Below are positions 23,963 through 31,695 of a stretch of 43,145 nt of DNA, in pieces. The position numbers and the translations under genes are program-made. The DNA comes from a bacterium (GTDB lineage Bacteria > Bdellovibrionota > UBA1018). The notes under the pieces were generated by a model. That model was not told the DNA's origin. It was given only the letters and a program-made list of their open reading frames with translations, and ran no database searches. The stretch covers positions 1-43,145 of the forward strand of contig JAIEMT010000034.1 in assembly GCA_019751945.1 (NCBI GenBank), written 5' to 3'. Position 1 is the stretch's first letter, and each line of letters opens with the position of its first letter.

Positions 23963-25778
23963 TCTTGTAAAAAGACTCCGGTCCTACGTGAATTCGCAGT
24001 TCCCAATCGTCGCACTCGGCACTTTATTTTTAGGCTACGTATTCTTCATCGCTTGTTATGGGCTGACTCGTAATTCTGAAACACTTGGCGGGGATGAGTT
24101 CTTATATCTCCTTTGGGCGCAGCACCCCAATGAAGCCGCCTTTATGAAAGGGATGAGCGAAGCTCACTCCATCGTTCATTTTTTTGTCTATCGATTACTT
24201 GGCTGGGCAAATGCGGACATCGTCACTTTCCGTCTCTTAAAATTGGCGGCCGTCATTGCATCTTCTATTTTTTTGACTCTGGGTTTCTGGAGCTGGATCA
24301 AGGAAAGAAAGAACCTCTACCGTCATTCGGTCCTCATGAACCTTCCCGTTTTGCTCTTTACGCTAGGAATAGGAAGCTTCTTTACTTACTCATTTGACCT
24401 TCCCGGCCTCTCTTACAACTCATTGACCAGTTTCTTTTTACTTTCGGCTGGCGGCCTCCTCCTCCTGGGACTTTCAAAACCCCAGCGCGTCGGCCTGCTT
24501 TTAATTTCTGGCTTCTTTGCGGGATTCGGTTTTTTTTCGAAAGTCCCTTCGGGAATCATCTTTCTTGGACTGGCCGGGGTAGCCGTTCTTTTTCATAAAT
24601 CCCAATTGAAATCGGCCGGATATTTTTTCGGTGGCGTTCTCCTAGCGCTGGTCAGTTATTTCTTATTCATTCAAGATTTACCGACATGGACCTCCCATAT
24701 CGCCGAAGGATCCAGAAACATTGTCATGGCAATGCCAGACTATCAGCCTGGAAGTAGATTGGTTACGTACTTCTTAGACTTTCTTCGTGCGATAGGTGTC
24801 GCCTTTTTCTATTTCTCCCCCGTCTATTATGGAATCTATCTTCTCACCAAAAACCTCCTGGGACCCGCCAACCGGAGAATGCAGAAGACCTCGGTAGTAT
24901 TGATAGCCGGAGGAGTGGTAGGGATTTTTACCATCGAGTATCTTCTGCTCAGAAAATATCTTCCGGGCCGAGTCTTTGATTCTTGGACAAGACCCTTTCT
25001 GATTCTCATCGCCACACTTTTGGCCCTACTAGCTGCGGTTCCTAAAAAAAATCTGCTCACCTCCATTCGCACTTCGAATCGGATGGAAATCTACGCTGTC
25101 TTGACCTTTTTATTTTTTCTGCCGTTTGCTGGATCTTTCGGAACCGCGGTCAACATCATGGGACATATCACCATCGGCCTAGCACCCTGGTTTGCTCTGA
25201 TTTGGCTCCTCGCCTGTTTGGTGGGTCAGTACCTCTTAGTCGAAGCAGGCATCGCAGCTATTTCGGTCACCTGGGTACTAGTTAGTGCTCAGCTCACCGT
25301 AGATTCGTTTAAATCCGATGCCTACGCATTGACAGCACATACCTTAAATTTTTCAACGAACCCTTGGCTTTCTCGTATGAAATTTACTCCAGAAAGACTG
25401 AAAGTTTTGGAACAGGTACAAGACGGTTTGAAAAGAGCGGGTGTAAAAAAGGGAGATCCCCTGATTGAGTGGGGTGCGGTTATGCCCATCTATGTCTATA
25501 TGATGGGGGGCATTTCTCCTGGAAACCCTTACTACGCCAGACGAGAACAACAGATGTGTGTCTCCCTGAAAAATAGCGAGCTAAAAAATCTTTCGTCCTC
25601 CTATCTCCTTCTCAGCACTTGGTCAGGAAATCCTCACTTAGTCAGTCCTTACGTACAAGATTGCTGGAAAGCGGTAGGAATTGATTTTCCGAAAAACTAC
25701 CGACTTGTTGCAAAGGTCCCTGCGACAAGCTGCTGTAACGGAGAAGCGTCGACTCTGTCGATTTACGCGCCGAAGTAA
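23949..25778 (+). CDS. Multi-pass membrane protein, probable GT-C glycosyltransferase
   Basis: The 609-residue protein has about a dozen hydrophobic segments, and Asp49-Glu50 (LGGDEFLYLLWA) lies in the first external loop. This is the pattern of ArnT/PMT-type GT-C enzymes, with a soluble C-terminal part from about residue 480. It should act in the periplasm on lipid-linked sugars. A similar acidic pair is in the protein at 290-1618, although the two are not obviously close relatives. The gene starts inside the end of the NUDIX gene (14-nt overlap). It stops 2 nt before a convergent methyltransferase. Donor and acceptor are unknown. Confidence 0.62.
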   Translation: MATSDLVKRLRSYVNSQFPIVALGTLFLGYVFFIACYGLTRNSETLGGDEFLYLLWAQHPNEAAFMKGMSEAHSIVHFFVYRLLGWANADIVTFRLLKLAAVIASSIFLTLGFWSWIKERKNLYRHSVLMNLPVLLFTLGIGSFFTYSFDLPGLSYNSLTSFFLLSAGGLLLLGLSKPQRVGLLLISGFFAGFGFFSKVPSGIIFLGLAGVAVLFHKSQLKSAGYFFGGVLLALVSYFLFIQDLPTWTSHIAEGSRNIVMAMPDYQPGSRLVTYFLDFLRAIGVAFFYFSPVYYGIYLLTKNLLGPANRRMQKTSVVLIAGGVVGIFTIEYLLLRKYLPGRVFDSWTRPFLILIATLLALLAAVPKKNLLTSIRTSNRMEIYAVLTFLFFLPFAGSFGTAVNIMGHITIGLAPWFALIWLLACLVGQYLLVEAGIAAISVTWVLVSAQLTVDSFKSDAYALTAHTLNFSTNPWLSRMKFTPERLKVLEQVQDGLKRAGVKKGDPLIEWGAVMPIYVYMMGGISPGNPYYARREQQMCVSLKNSELKNLSSSYLLLSTWSGNPHLVSPYVQDCWKAVGIDFPKNYRLVAKVPATSCCNGEASTLSIYAPK

Positions 25779-25780
25779 TT

Positions 25781-26395
25781 CTAGCTAGCCAAGATACGGG
25801 TTGCTGAAATCATCTCAAGCCCAGTCAGGCAGTAAGTCCAACGCTCAAAGGTCCAAGCACTTTGATTCGGAAAAAGAGCTTCAAGGTCCCGCTCAAGTCT
25901 CATGAACTGCCCACGATCAGCACGACGGATCGCATGAGCGACTGGATTCTGCCACCATCGATCTGGATAGATACCATCGAAGATAGAAATATATCCACCC
26001 GGCTTACACACTCGTTCCATTTCACTCAATGCATGCCGAACCTGTTCGTCCGTCAGATGATGAAAAAGAAAAATACTCCAAATCCCATCGAAGGAATGAT
26101 TTGCAAATGGTAACGCATCAGCAGAACCCACTACATATTCCTGCGAGCGCTGCTTCCAAGAGGTCGCGTAATTCTCTGAATGGTCTAACCCGGTGGGTTT
26201 AAGATCTGCTCGCCAGAGCCAGGATGCTGGTCCACAGCCCACGTCCAAAATTTTTTCTCCCGTCGGAAGGGCCGCCAGATTCTTGCGAATATGTTTAACG
26301 ATGCTGAATTGATGCCCCGGAGCAAAAACATTCTGCGCAATATGGTACGGGATCGAGTGATCTAGAACCGTTTCAAGAAATTTATTCGCACTCAT
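25781..26395 (-). CDS. Class I SAM-dependent methyltransferase (Methyltransf_11 type)
   Basis: The 204-residue protein has the motif ILDVGCGPASW, an acidic LDHSE turn, a VGSADALPF strand and FDGIWSIFLFHHL, followed by RVCKPGGYISI. These are the usual markers of a small SAM methyltransferase. It starts within the end of the GT2 gene (14-nt overlap), so the two are probably coupled. The substrate is likely a lipid- or nucleotide-linked sugar. A quinone-type methyltransferase (UbiE) is less likely because of the context. Confidence 0.78.
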   Translation of the reverse strand: MSANKFLETVLDHSIPYHIAQNVFAPGHQFSIVKHIRKNLAALPTGEKILDVGCGPASWLWRADLKPTGLDHSENYATSWKQRSQEYVVGSADALPFANHSFDGIWSIFLFHHLTDEQVRHALSEMERVCKPGGYISIFDGIYPDRWWQNPVAHAIRRADRGQFMRLERDLEALFPNQSAWTFERWTYCLTGLEMISATRILAS

Positions 26396-27128
26396 AAGAA
26401 CCTACGGCTCGTAATTTCTTGAATTGCGAGATTGCTCGTAAATACTGAACAATGTCGTGAAAAAGTCTCACTGTAGAAGTTTTCTTAGGATTTCTAATGA
26501 AAAGAACTGGGATCTCTTCATAGGTCATTCTGCACATATCAGCGATGAGCACGCACTCTGTATCCCAAAACCAGTTGTCGAATTTCGACATTTTCAAAAT
26601 AGTATCTCGAGCTCGCTTCGAGAAAAACTTATAACCCGCCTCGCTGTCTTGAACGATTTGTTTCAAAAATAGTTTTGTGAACTGTCGATACCCCACAGAG
26701 GCAATATGTCTGATCAGACTAAAAGGATTGTATGTCCAAGTATAGGTTCGACGCCCCACCACTAGGTCAGCACCACTTCGAATGCTTTTTGCCAATTGTG
26801 GAAGATAGACTTCAGAAACTTCACGATCGATGTCCATAAATCCATAAATGCTTCCCTGTGCCAGCTCTAACCCTCGTTTTACTGCTCCTCCACGACCCAG
26901 ATTCTTAGGATTGAGTTCGACTTTAAAAATATTGGACTTCAACATTTTTTTTAGGAACTCACGCGTTCCGTCAGAGCTGCCATCGTCGACAAGAATAATT
27001 TCGTAGCTCCCCCTGGGAAATGTGAGAGCCATGTATTCAGAAATCGCTCGAGTGGACTCCTCGATGTGTTCCATCTCGTTGTAACAGGGCAGGATGAGCG
27101 ATACTTCGAGCGGTTGATCGTTAGACAC
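26382..27128 (-). CDS. GT2 family glycosyltransferase (DPM1-like)
   Basis: The 248-residue GT-A enzyme has LILPCYNEME, LVDDGSSDGT, NLGRGGAVKRG and the metal-binding MDIDRE. QDSEAGYKFF and a conserved C-terminal WDTEC segment follow. It resembles polyprenyl-phosphate mannose or glucose synthases that feed periplasmic GT-C enzymes, such as the one at 23949-25778. It differs from the GT2 at 2950-3720, which has HVDSDDQ. The GTG start at 27128 is backed by AAGGGA about 6 nt upstream. Confidence 0.82.
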   Translation of the reverse strand: MSNDQPLEVSLILPCYNEMEHIEESTRAISEYMALTFPRGSYEIILVDDGSSDGTREFLKKMLKSNIFKVELNPKNLGRGGAVKRGLELAQGSIYGFMDIDREVSEVYLPQLAKSIRSGADLVVGRRTYTWTYNPFSLIRHIASVGYRQFTKLFLKQIVQDSEAGYKFFSKRARDTILKMSKFDNWFWDTECVLIADMCRMTYEEIPVLFIRNPKKTSTVRLFHDIVQYLRAISQFKKLRAVGSYECE

Positions 27129-27149
27129 CGATTTCCCTTACTTTGTCGA

Positions 27150-27178
27150 TTGGGCTATGAAAAATTAGCTGCTAGACT
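27150..27178 (+). promoter_or_regulatory. Promoter of the hexapeptide acyltransferase gene
   Basis: TTGGGC (27150-27155), a 17-nt spacer and TAGACT (27173-27178) end 6 nt before the ATG at 27185. The predicted transcript would begin at the start codon. No ribosome binding site is seen. The -35 is only a partial match, so this rests on spacing as much as sequence. Confidence 0.4.
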
Positions 27179-27184
27179 ACTCAC

Positions 27185-27724
27185 ATGAAGGCACTCAGAG
27201 CAATAGGTTTGAAAGCGGCATTTCGTTACGGGATTTTTACATTGCTTTATCTCGTTTATCGTTCACTGCCCGTTTCACAGTTGCGGATTCCATTCTTGAG
27301 ACTCTTGGGTGCAAAGATTGGTTCGAACTGCGTGATGCACTCTGTAAAGTTCTTCAATTACTACCGAACAGGCTTCGCCGGACTCACAATGGGGAACGAT
27401 TGCTTCATTGGTGACGAAAGCTTGCTGGATCTTGCCGCGCCGCTAACTCTCGAAGACCAGGTCACTTTGGCAGAGAGAGTATTGGTCCTCACCCATCTGA
27501 ATGTGGGCTACGCAGATCATCCGCTTCAACAACATTTTCCGAGTAGTACTGATCCAGTAATTATCCGGAAAGGGAGTTTTTTGGGTGCGGCTTCTGTGGT
27601 TCTCGGGGGAGTGGAGATTGGACCCCGAGCATTTGTGGCAGCCTCGGCGCTCGTCAACAAAAGCGTATCCGAATCCCAAGTTGTTGCAGGCGTACCCGCC
27701 AAAACAATTAAAACTCTGAGTTAA
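27185..27724 (+). CDS. Left-handed beta-helix acyltransferase (WbbJ/LacA-like)
   Basis: The 179-residue protein shows hexapeptide repeats (IGSNCVMHSV, MGNDCFIGDES) and ends with VVAGVPAKTI, the usual C-terminal signature of trimeric O-acetyltransferases. The catalytic histidine is probably the one in VLTHLNVG. These enzymes move acetyl from acetyl-CoA to a sugar hydroxyl in the cytoplasm. It stands alone between a divergent GT2 gene and a convergent methyltransferase. It differs from the NeuD-like enzyme at 20075-20686, which has the additional N-terminal nucleotide-sugar-binding domain. Confidence 0.82.
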   Translation: MKALRAIGLKAAFRYGIFTLLYLVYRSLPVSQLRIPFLRLLGAKIGSNCVMHSVKFFNYYRTGFAGLTMGNDCFIGDESLLDLAAPLTLEDQVTLAERVLVLTHLNVGYADHPLQQHFPSSTDPVIIRKGSFLGAASVVLGGVEIGPRAFVAASALVNKSVSESQVVAGVPAKTIKTLS

Positions 27725-27729
27725 GAGAG

Positions 27730-28560
27730 CTACCGAAAAGCTACGCCAATGCCCCCGCCCGGGTACCAATGGGACTTGGGCTTTTCTCTGAAAAACAGGA
27801 ACTTCATTCCATTTCTGAGGGCAAATTGCTGCAGCTTGTCGGTCACATGGGCGTTATCACCAAGAATGACTGCTTTTTCAGCCAGCTTTTCCCGAATGAC
27901 CTCGTACTCACGCGCTTCGTAATCCGCAGAATGGTCGCTATCATTAATAAAGAAATCTATCTTTTCACTCAGATTCTTTAGAGATTCGATAGAATCCCCG
28001 TAGAGAATCTTCCCGTAATTGCTGTAAGGCTGCCGGAGCAAACCCCCGCCTGCTGGCATGAGTTCTGTTCCATAATATTTGCCAGGGAACCCCTCTTCCG
28101 TATTCTTTTTCAAAGCAGCTGCTAGGACGCAGGAGCCCAAGCCTTTTTCCACGCCTGTCTCGACCACGACCTTGGGCTTGAGAATCCGAACGAGAGCGTA
28201 CCAACCAATGCGTCTTCCAAGCTTCGCCGTGTTATCGGACATTCCACCGAGATGATGGTCCAGCGCATTTTCCACGAGGTGCGCTTTCAAGTCGCGATCC
28301 GCCAAAACCTCATCGAGATACGCCCTGGCGTCCTGATGCTTGGCTCCCGTTACGGTTGAGATAAATGAAGCTAAATAGCTCACATTCATTTCGTCTAAAT
28401 CGTAACTAAAATTTGCGGTTTCTCTCGAGCGGAAGAGCCACAAAAAGACATCCCAGATAGGGCCTCGAAAATAGGAAAGAGCGAAGCGCAGCCGATAGGG
28501 CATGTAATACATTCTATAAAGGGGCGTTGCCTTGATCCTGCTTCTCAGCGTGGCGTTCAT
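27730..28560 (-). CDS. Class I methyltransferase (Methyltransf_24-like)
   Basis: The 276-residue protein has a basic, aromatic N-terminal section, then VVVETGVEKGLGSCVLAAAL. This is a SAM-binding motif of the Methyltransf_24/cephalosporin-hydroxylase-like type. It is followed by the acidic FFINDSDHS and the strand AVILGDNAH. The Asp and His residues near these motifs suggest a metal-dependent O-methyltransferase acting on a glycan. I place the start at the ATG at 28560 because AAGAGGAA lies 6-7 nt upstream; the open frame to 28635 crosses the promoter area. It is one of the few first genes here with a classical ribosome binding site and a leader of about 45 nt. Confidence 0.75.
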   Translation of the reverse strand: MNATLRSRIKATPLYRMYYMPYRLRFALSYFRGPIWDVFLWLFRSRETANFSYDLDEMNVSYLASFISTVTGAKHQDARAYLDEVLADRDLKAHLVENALDHHLGGMSDNTAKLGRRIGWYALVRILKPKVVVETGVEKGLGSCVLAAALKKNTEEGFPGKYYGTELMPAGGGLLRQPYSNYGKILYGDSIESLKNLSEKIDFFINDSDHSADYEAREYEVIREKLAEKAVILGDNAHVTDKLQQFALRNGMKFLFFREKPKSHWYPGGGIGVAFR

Positions 28561-28577
28561 GGATTCCTCTTGAATAA

Positions 28578-28595
28578 AAGGCCTAACATGGCCTT
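28578..28595. repeat. Inverted repeat in the leader of the methyltransferase gene
   Basis: AAGGCC-TAACAT-GGCCTT forms a 6-bp perfect dyad just upstream of the methyltransferase ribosome binding site and between two divergent genes. A possible minus-strand promoter (TTGATT, 18 nt, TAATAG) lies farther out, so the dyad would be in the transcribed leader. It may act as an operator or a leader hairpin. Confidence 0.4.
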
Positions 28596-28640
28596 CTTGC
28601 TCTCGGCTACTATTAATGAGAAGGCTAACTGACAATCAAA

Positions 28641-30617
28641 ATGCTTGAGCAAGAGTCAAAGTTGAAGAGGAATTACCGACCCGAAATCGATGGTTTGAGA
28701 GCGATCGCTATTTCCTGGGTAGTGATCAATCATTTCTTTCCAAAACTCCTTCCCTCGGGGTTCATCGGTGTCGATCTCTTTTTCGTCATTTCGGGCTACC
28801 TCATCAGCGGAAATATCCTCCACTCGCTTCGAAAAGGGCAGTTCTCCCTCATGGAGTTTTACGCGCGGCGTTTTAGACGAATACTTCCCGCGCTCATCTT
28901 ATTGCTGATTTCTGTTTTCGTGTTTGGAATCTTTTTCGCTTCAGCGGGCGACTTTGAAAAATTTGGAACCTATCTTTGGTCAGCGGCAACCTTCACTTCT
29001 AATTTTGTTCTCGCATCGGAGGCGGGGTATTTCGACAGCGCCAGTATTAAAAAACCTCTCTTGCATCTATGGACCCTGGCCGTGGAAGAGCAGTTCTATC
29101 TCATTTGGCCCATTCTTCTTTGGATCGCGTTCAGTCTAAGAATGGCTGTCGGAAGAGTGATTGCCTTTCTATTTTCAATTTCGTTTATCTACGGAATTTG
29201 GAGATATAAAAACCATCCCATTGAGGCGTTTTATTACTTACCCGCTCGCTTCTGGGAATTGCTAGCGGGTGGCGCTCTGGCTTACGCAGAGGTCAGCGGC
29301 CCACTAAAGTCCACCCTCAAGAAGGTGTCTCCTAATTTCAGAGCAAACCTAGGGCTGTTCGCATTGATGATTGGGACCGTTTTAATCCATGAACGCTCCC
29401 CCTTTCCGAAGTGGTGGGCGATCTCTCCGGTTCTAGCTGCAGTTCTTATTATTTCTAGCGAGAAGGAAAGCTGGCTGAACAAGCACGTCCTTTCATCAAA
29501 GGGATTGGTTTGGTTGGGCCTGATTAGTTACCCTCTTTATTTGTGGCACTGGCCCCTCCTGGTTCTTCGAAACCAGCTTCACGATACTCATTCCATTGAC
29601 GTTCCAACAGGAGTTCTGCTTCCTCTTTCTGTTGGATTGTCTTGGGCCACTTTTCGGTTCTTGGAGAAACCCATCCAAAACTCGCTTCACCTTTCTCACA
29701 AATTAAAAAGTCGAAACTGGAAGGTCGTTCTTATTTCTCTGGGGGTTTGCGCTGTTCTTTCCTTATTAGGAGTAGCAATTCGAAATCACCGAATCCTTTC
29801 GCAGGACGAAAGACACTTTCCCCAGGCCTATCCGATTTTAAAGGCCTACACGGATTTCGATTATTCAGTCATTCGAATGACACGGTGTCATCTCGACACG
29901 ACCGTTCCTTTCCGCCGATTCGAGCCGGAGTGCTATTCCAATTCCATTCCTAGCTCGAAGAAAAAAATTCTTTTATTGGGAGACTCCATTGCCGCCCATC
30001 TCTATCCCGGTCTCCGTGCGATTTCGCGTGATTTGAATTCTGAAGTTTATCAAATGAATGCCAGCACCTGTCCCGTTTTTCTCAAGCCTCTTCCTGAAGA
30101 TCAGAGAAACTGCAAGGCCGCTTCGGAATATGCTCTGAATAAAATAAGAGAAGTGAAACCGGATACTGCGATCTTTTTCGGAGATTGGACCAATATCGCT
30201 AAGAGGAAAGATTTCTGGAATCGGCTGAAAATCTCAGTGAAACAGATCAAGGAGGCGGGCGTAAAGGAAGTGATCGTCCTCGGCCCACAACCCAACTGGA
30301 AAGAGTCCCTGCCCAACCTGGTCGTAAAAACTTACGTGAGACAAGGCCTCCCTGTTCCGAAGAGAAGTGCGACGGGTCTCGTAGAGGGCTTATTTTCTGA
30401 TGACGCTACCTTCGAAGCTCGTGCTCAAGAAATGGGATATCGGTATGTTTCAGCTATCCGTTTACTTTGTGAACAGGAATCTTGCTTAATACGAGTCGGT
30501 TCGAATCTGAAAACGGATCTGATGAGTTACGATGGAGCTCATCTCACTGTCCCCGCCTCCACTTACCTCGCAGGCCTATTAAAGCCCGTGATTAAAAAGT
30601 ATACCTTTGCACCTTAA
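28641..30617 (+). CDS. OafA-type acyltransferase-3 with C-terminal SGNH domain
   Basis: The 658-residue membrane O-acetyltransferase starts with YRPEIDGLRAIAISWVV and GVDLFFVISGYLIS, the standard motifs of the acyltransferase-3 family. FYARRFRRILPA follows, then about ten helices to residue 385. The remaining part is a periplasmic SGNH domain with LLLGDSIAAHL and DGAHLTVPAS, including the catalytic Ser, Asp and His. Such proteins add acetyl groups to O-antigen or peptidoglycan sugars after export. The TAA stop overlaps the stop codon of the convergent dioxygenase gene within the sequence TTAA. Confidence 0.9.
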   Translation: MLEQESKLKRNYRPEIDGLRAIAISWVVINHFFPKLLPSGFIGVDLFFVISGYLISGNILHSLRKGQFSLMEFYARRFRRILPALILLLISVFVFGIFFASAGDFEKFGTYLWSAATFTSNFVLASEAGYFDSASIKKPLLHLWTLAVEEQFYLIWPILLWIAFSLRMAVGRVIAFLFSISFIYGIWRYKNHPIEAFYYLPARFWELLAGGALAYAEVSGPLKSTLKKVSPNFRANLGLFALMIGTVLIHERSPFPKWWAISPVLAAVLIISSEKESWLNKHVLSSKGLVWLGLISYPLYLWHWPLLVLRNQLHDTHSIDVPTGVLLPLSVGLSWATFRFLEKPIQNSLHLSHKLKSRNWKVVLISLGVCAVLSLLGVAIRNHRILSQDERHFPQAYPILKAYTDFDYSVIRMTRCHLDTTVPFRRFEPECYSNSIPSSKKKILLLGDSIAAHLYPGLRAISRDLNSEVYQMNASTCPVFLKPLPEDQRNCKAASEYALNKIREVKPDTAIFFGDWTNIAKRKDFWNRLKISVKQIKEAGVKEVIVLGPQPNWKESLPNLVVKTYVRQGLPVPKRSATGLVEGLFSDDATFEARAQEMGYRYVSAIRLLCEQESCLIRVGSNLKTDLMSYDGAHLTVPASTYLAGLLKPVIKKYTFAP

Positions 30618-31687
30618 GAATAGAGTTTGTAGATGCCAGGATTTTCTCGGATTCGATTCTCAAGATCAGCGCAGCGGAGATTTTCGAGGCGACCGGATTG
30701 CAGAGGCGCTCCAAAGAGTGAGTTACAAAACTGAAGCTGAAACACTAACCGATCTCCGGTCTCGACATGCTTCCCTTTGTGAAGGCCTCGGGTGTCCTCG
30801 GCAATGATCGTCCCTCGCGGAGCGGAAAACTCGACGAGATCTTCTTGAGAATAGTGAGCGAAAACCTCCTCGTCATCGAGACGGCTATAACCCTTTTCAA
30901 GCAGCTTCTTTGGAATGCCCTTCGATCGATGGGATTTTGCTACGAAACAATGCGGCCCATTGGTAGGCGCAACATCGGTAATGTAAAAGAAGAATTTCAC
31001 CCATCTCAGCCGATCCATGTCGAAATGAAAATACTGAGCAGCGTCTTTATCGGGCGTCTTTTGAAAGGCGGTATGCCACCACATGGTCACGATGTCCAAA
31101 ACAGGCTGCGCTTTCAGATAAGCCTGGGCCACAGCTAGCAAGGAGTAATCCGAAATAATCTTTTGAACCTCAGGAGTAGAGAGCAACGCCGTTGGTGAAA
31201 AGTCATAGCGAACACCGATCGGACTCTGGGCCTGGTAAGTGGTTTTCACAATCGGGGCAGCTCCCTTTTGTCCGCTGAGAGGCCGAACCATCGATTCCAT
31301 TTGATAGCCGTAATTTAGTAAAGCCGTGCAGAGATCCTCAGGAAGTTTTTCTGCAAAAACATGATAGCCCTTTTTTTCTAGGTCTTCCAAAACGGACTGA
31401 GTCTTGTCAGGTGTCATGGATCCCAAAATGCCATTGGATTTGGGCAGCGAATACGGGCGCCTTTTGAGTGACACCAGCCACGACATGAAATCATTCGACA
31501 TGCCCTGCGTGACACAAAACAACCGAACCATGCTGTGGTAAGCATACTCGGGAGTTCGACCGGACAGACTATAATTCAGCCCCCCTCGGATGAGGTTTAA
31601 GACATCGATAGCAGATTTTAAAACACCGGCGATACCCAAGCGTTTTAAAATTCCCACCACCTGTTTTCTCAAGTTGGATTTATTCAT
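30614..31687 (-). CDS. Phytanoyl-CoA dioxygenase (PhyH)-family Fe(II)/2-oxoglutarate enzyme
   Basis: The 357-residue protein has a HFDMDRLRWVKFFFYI segment in which His and Asp form the first two iron ligands. DVAPTNGPHCFVAKSHR follows, then GTIIAEDTRGLHKG with the third ligand His and, farther on, RLVFQLQFC with the oxoglutarate-binding Arg. This matches the PhyH fold. Family members hydroxylate or otherwise oxidise small molecules, and some act on sugars or nucleotides in polysaccharide pathways. It is the last gene of the pseudaminic operon, 8 nt after the GT-B-like gene. It may therefore oxidise the nonulosonic acid or its linked sugar; this is inference. Confidence 0.8.
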   Translation of the reverse strand: MNKSNLRKQVVGILKRLGIAGVLKSAIDVLNLIRGGLNYSLSGRTPEYAYHSMVRLFCVTQGMSNDFMSWLVSLKRRPYSLPKSNGILGSMTPDKTQSVLEDLEKKGYHVFAEKLPEDLCTALLNYGYQMESMVRPLSGQKGAAPIVKTTYQAQSPIGVRYDFSPTALLSTPEVQKIISDYSLLAVAQAYLKAQPVLDIVTMWWHTAFQKTPDKDAAQYFHFDMDRLRWVKFFFYITDVAPTNGPHCFVAKSHRSKGIPKKLLEKGYSRLDDEEVFAHYSQEDLVEFSAPRGTIIAEDTRGLHKGKHVETGDRLVFQLQFCNSLFGAPLQSGRLENLRCADLENRIRENPGIYKLYS

Positions 31688-31695
31688 CTATTTCG

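Noticed and set aside
28561..28635. Longer start of the methyltransferase at 28635
   Set aside because: The ribosome binding site AAGAGGAA lies just before the ATG at 28560, and the extension spans the divergent promoter area.
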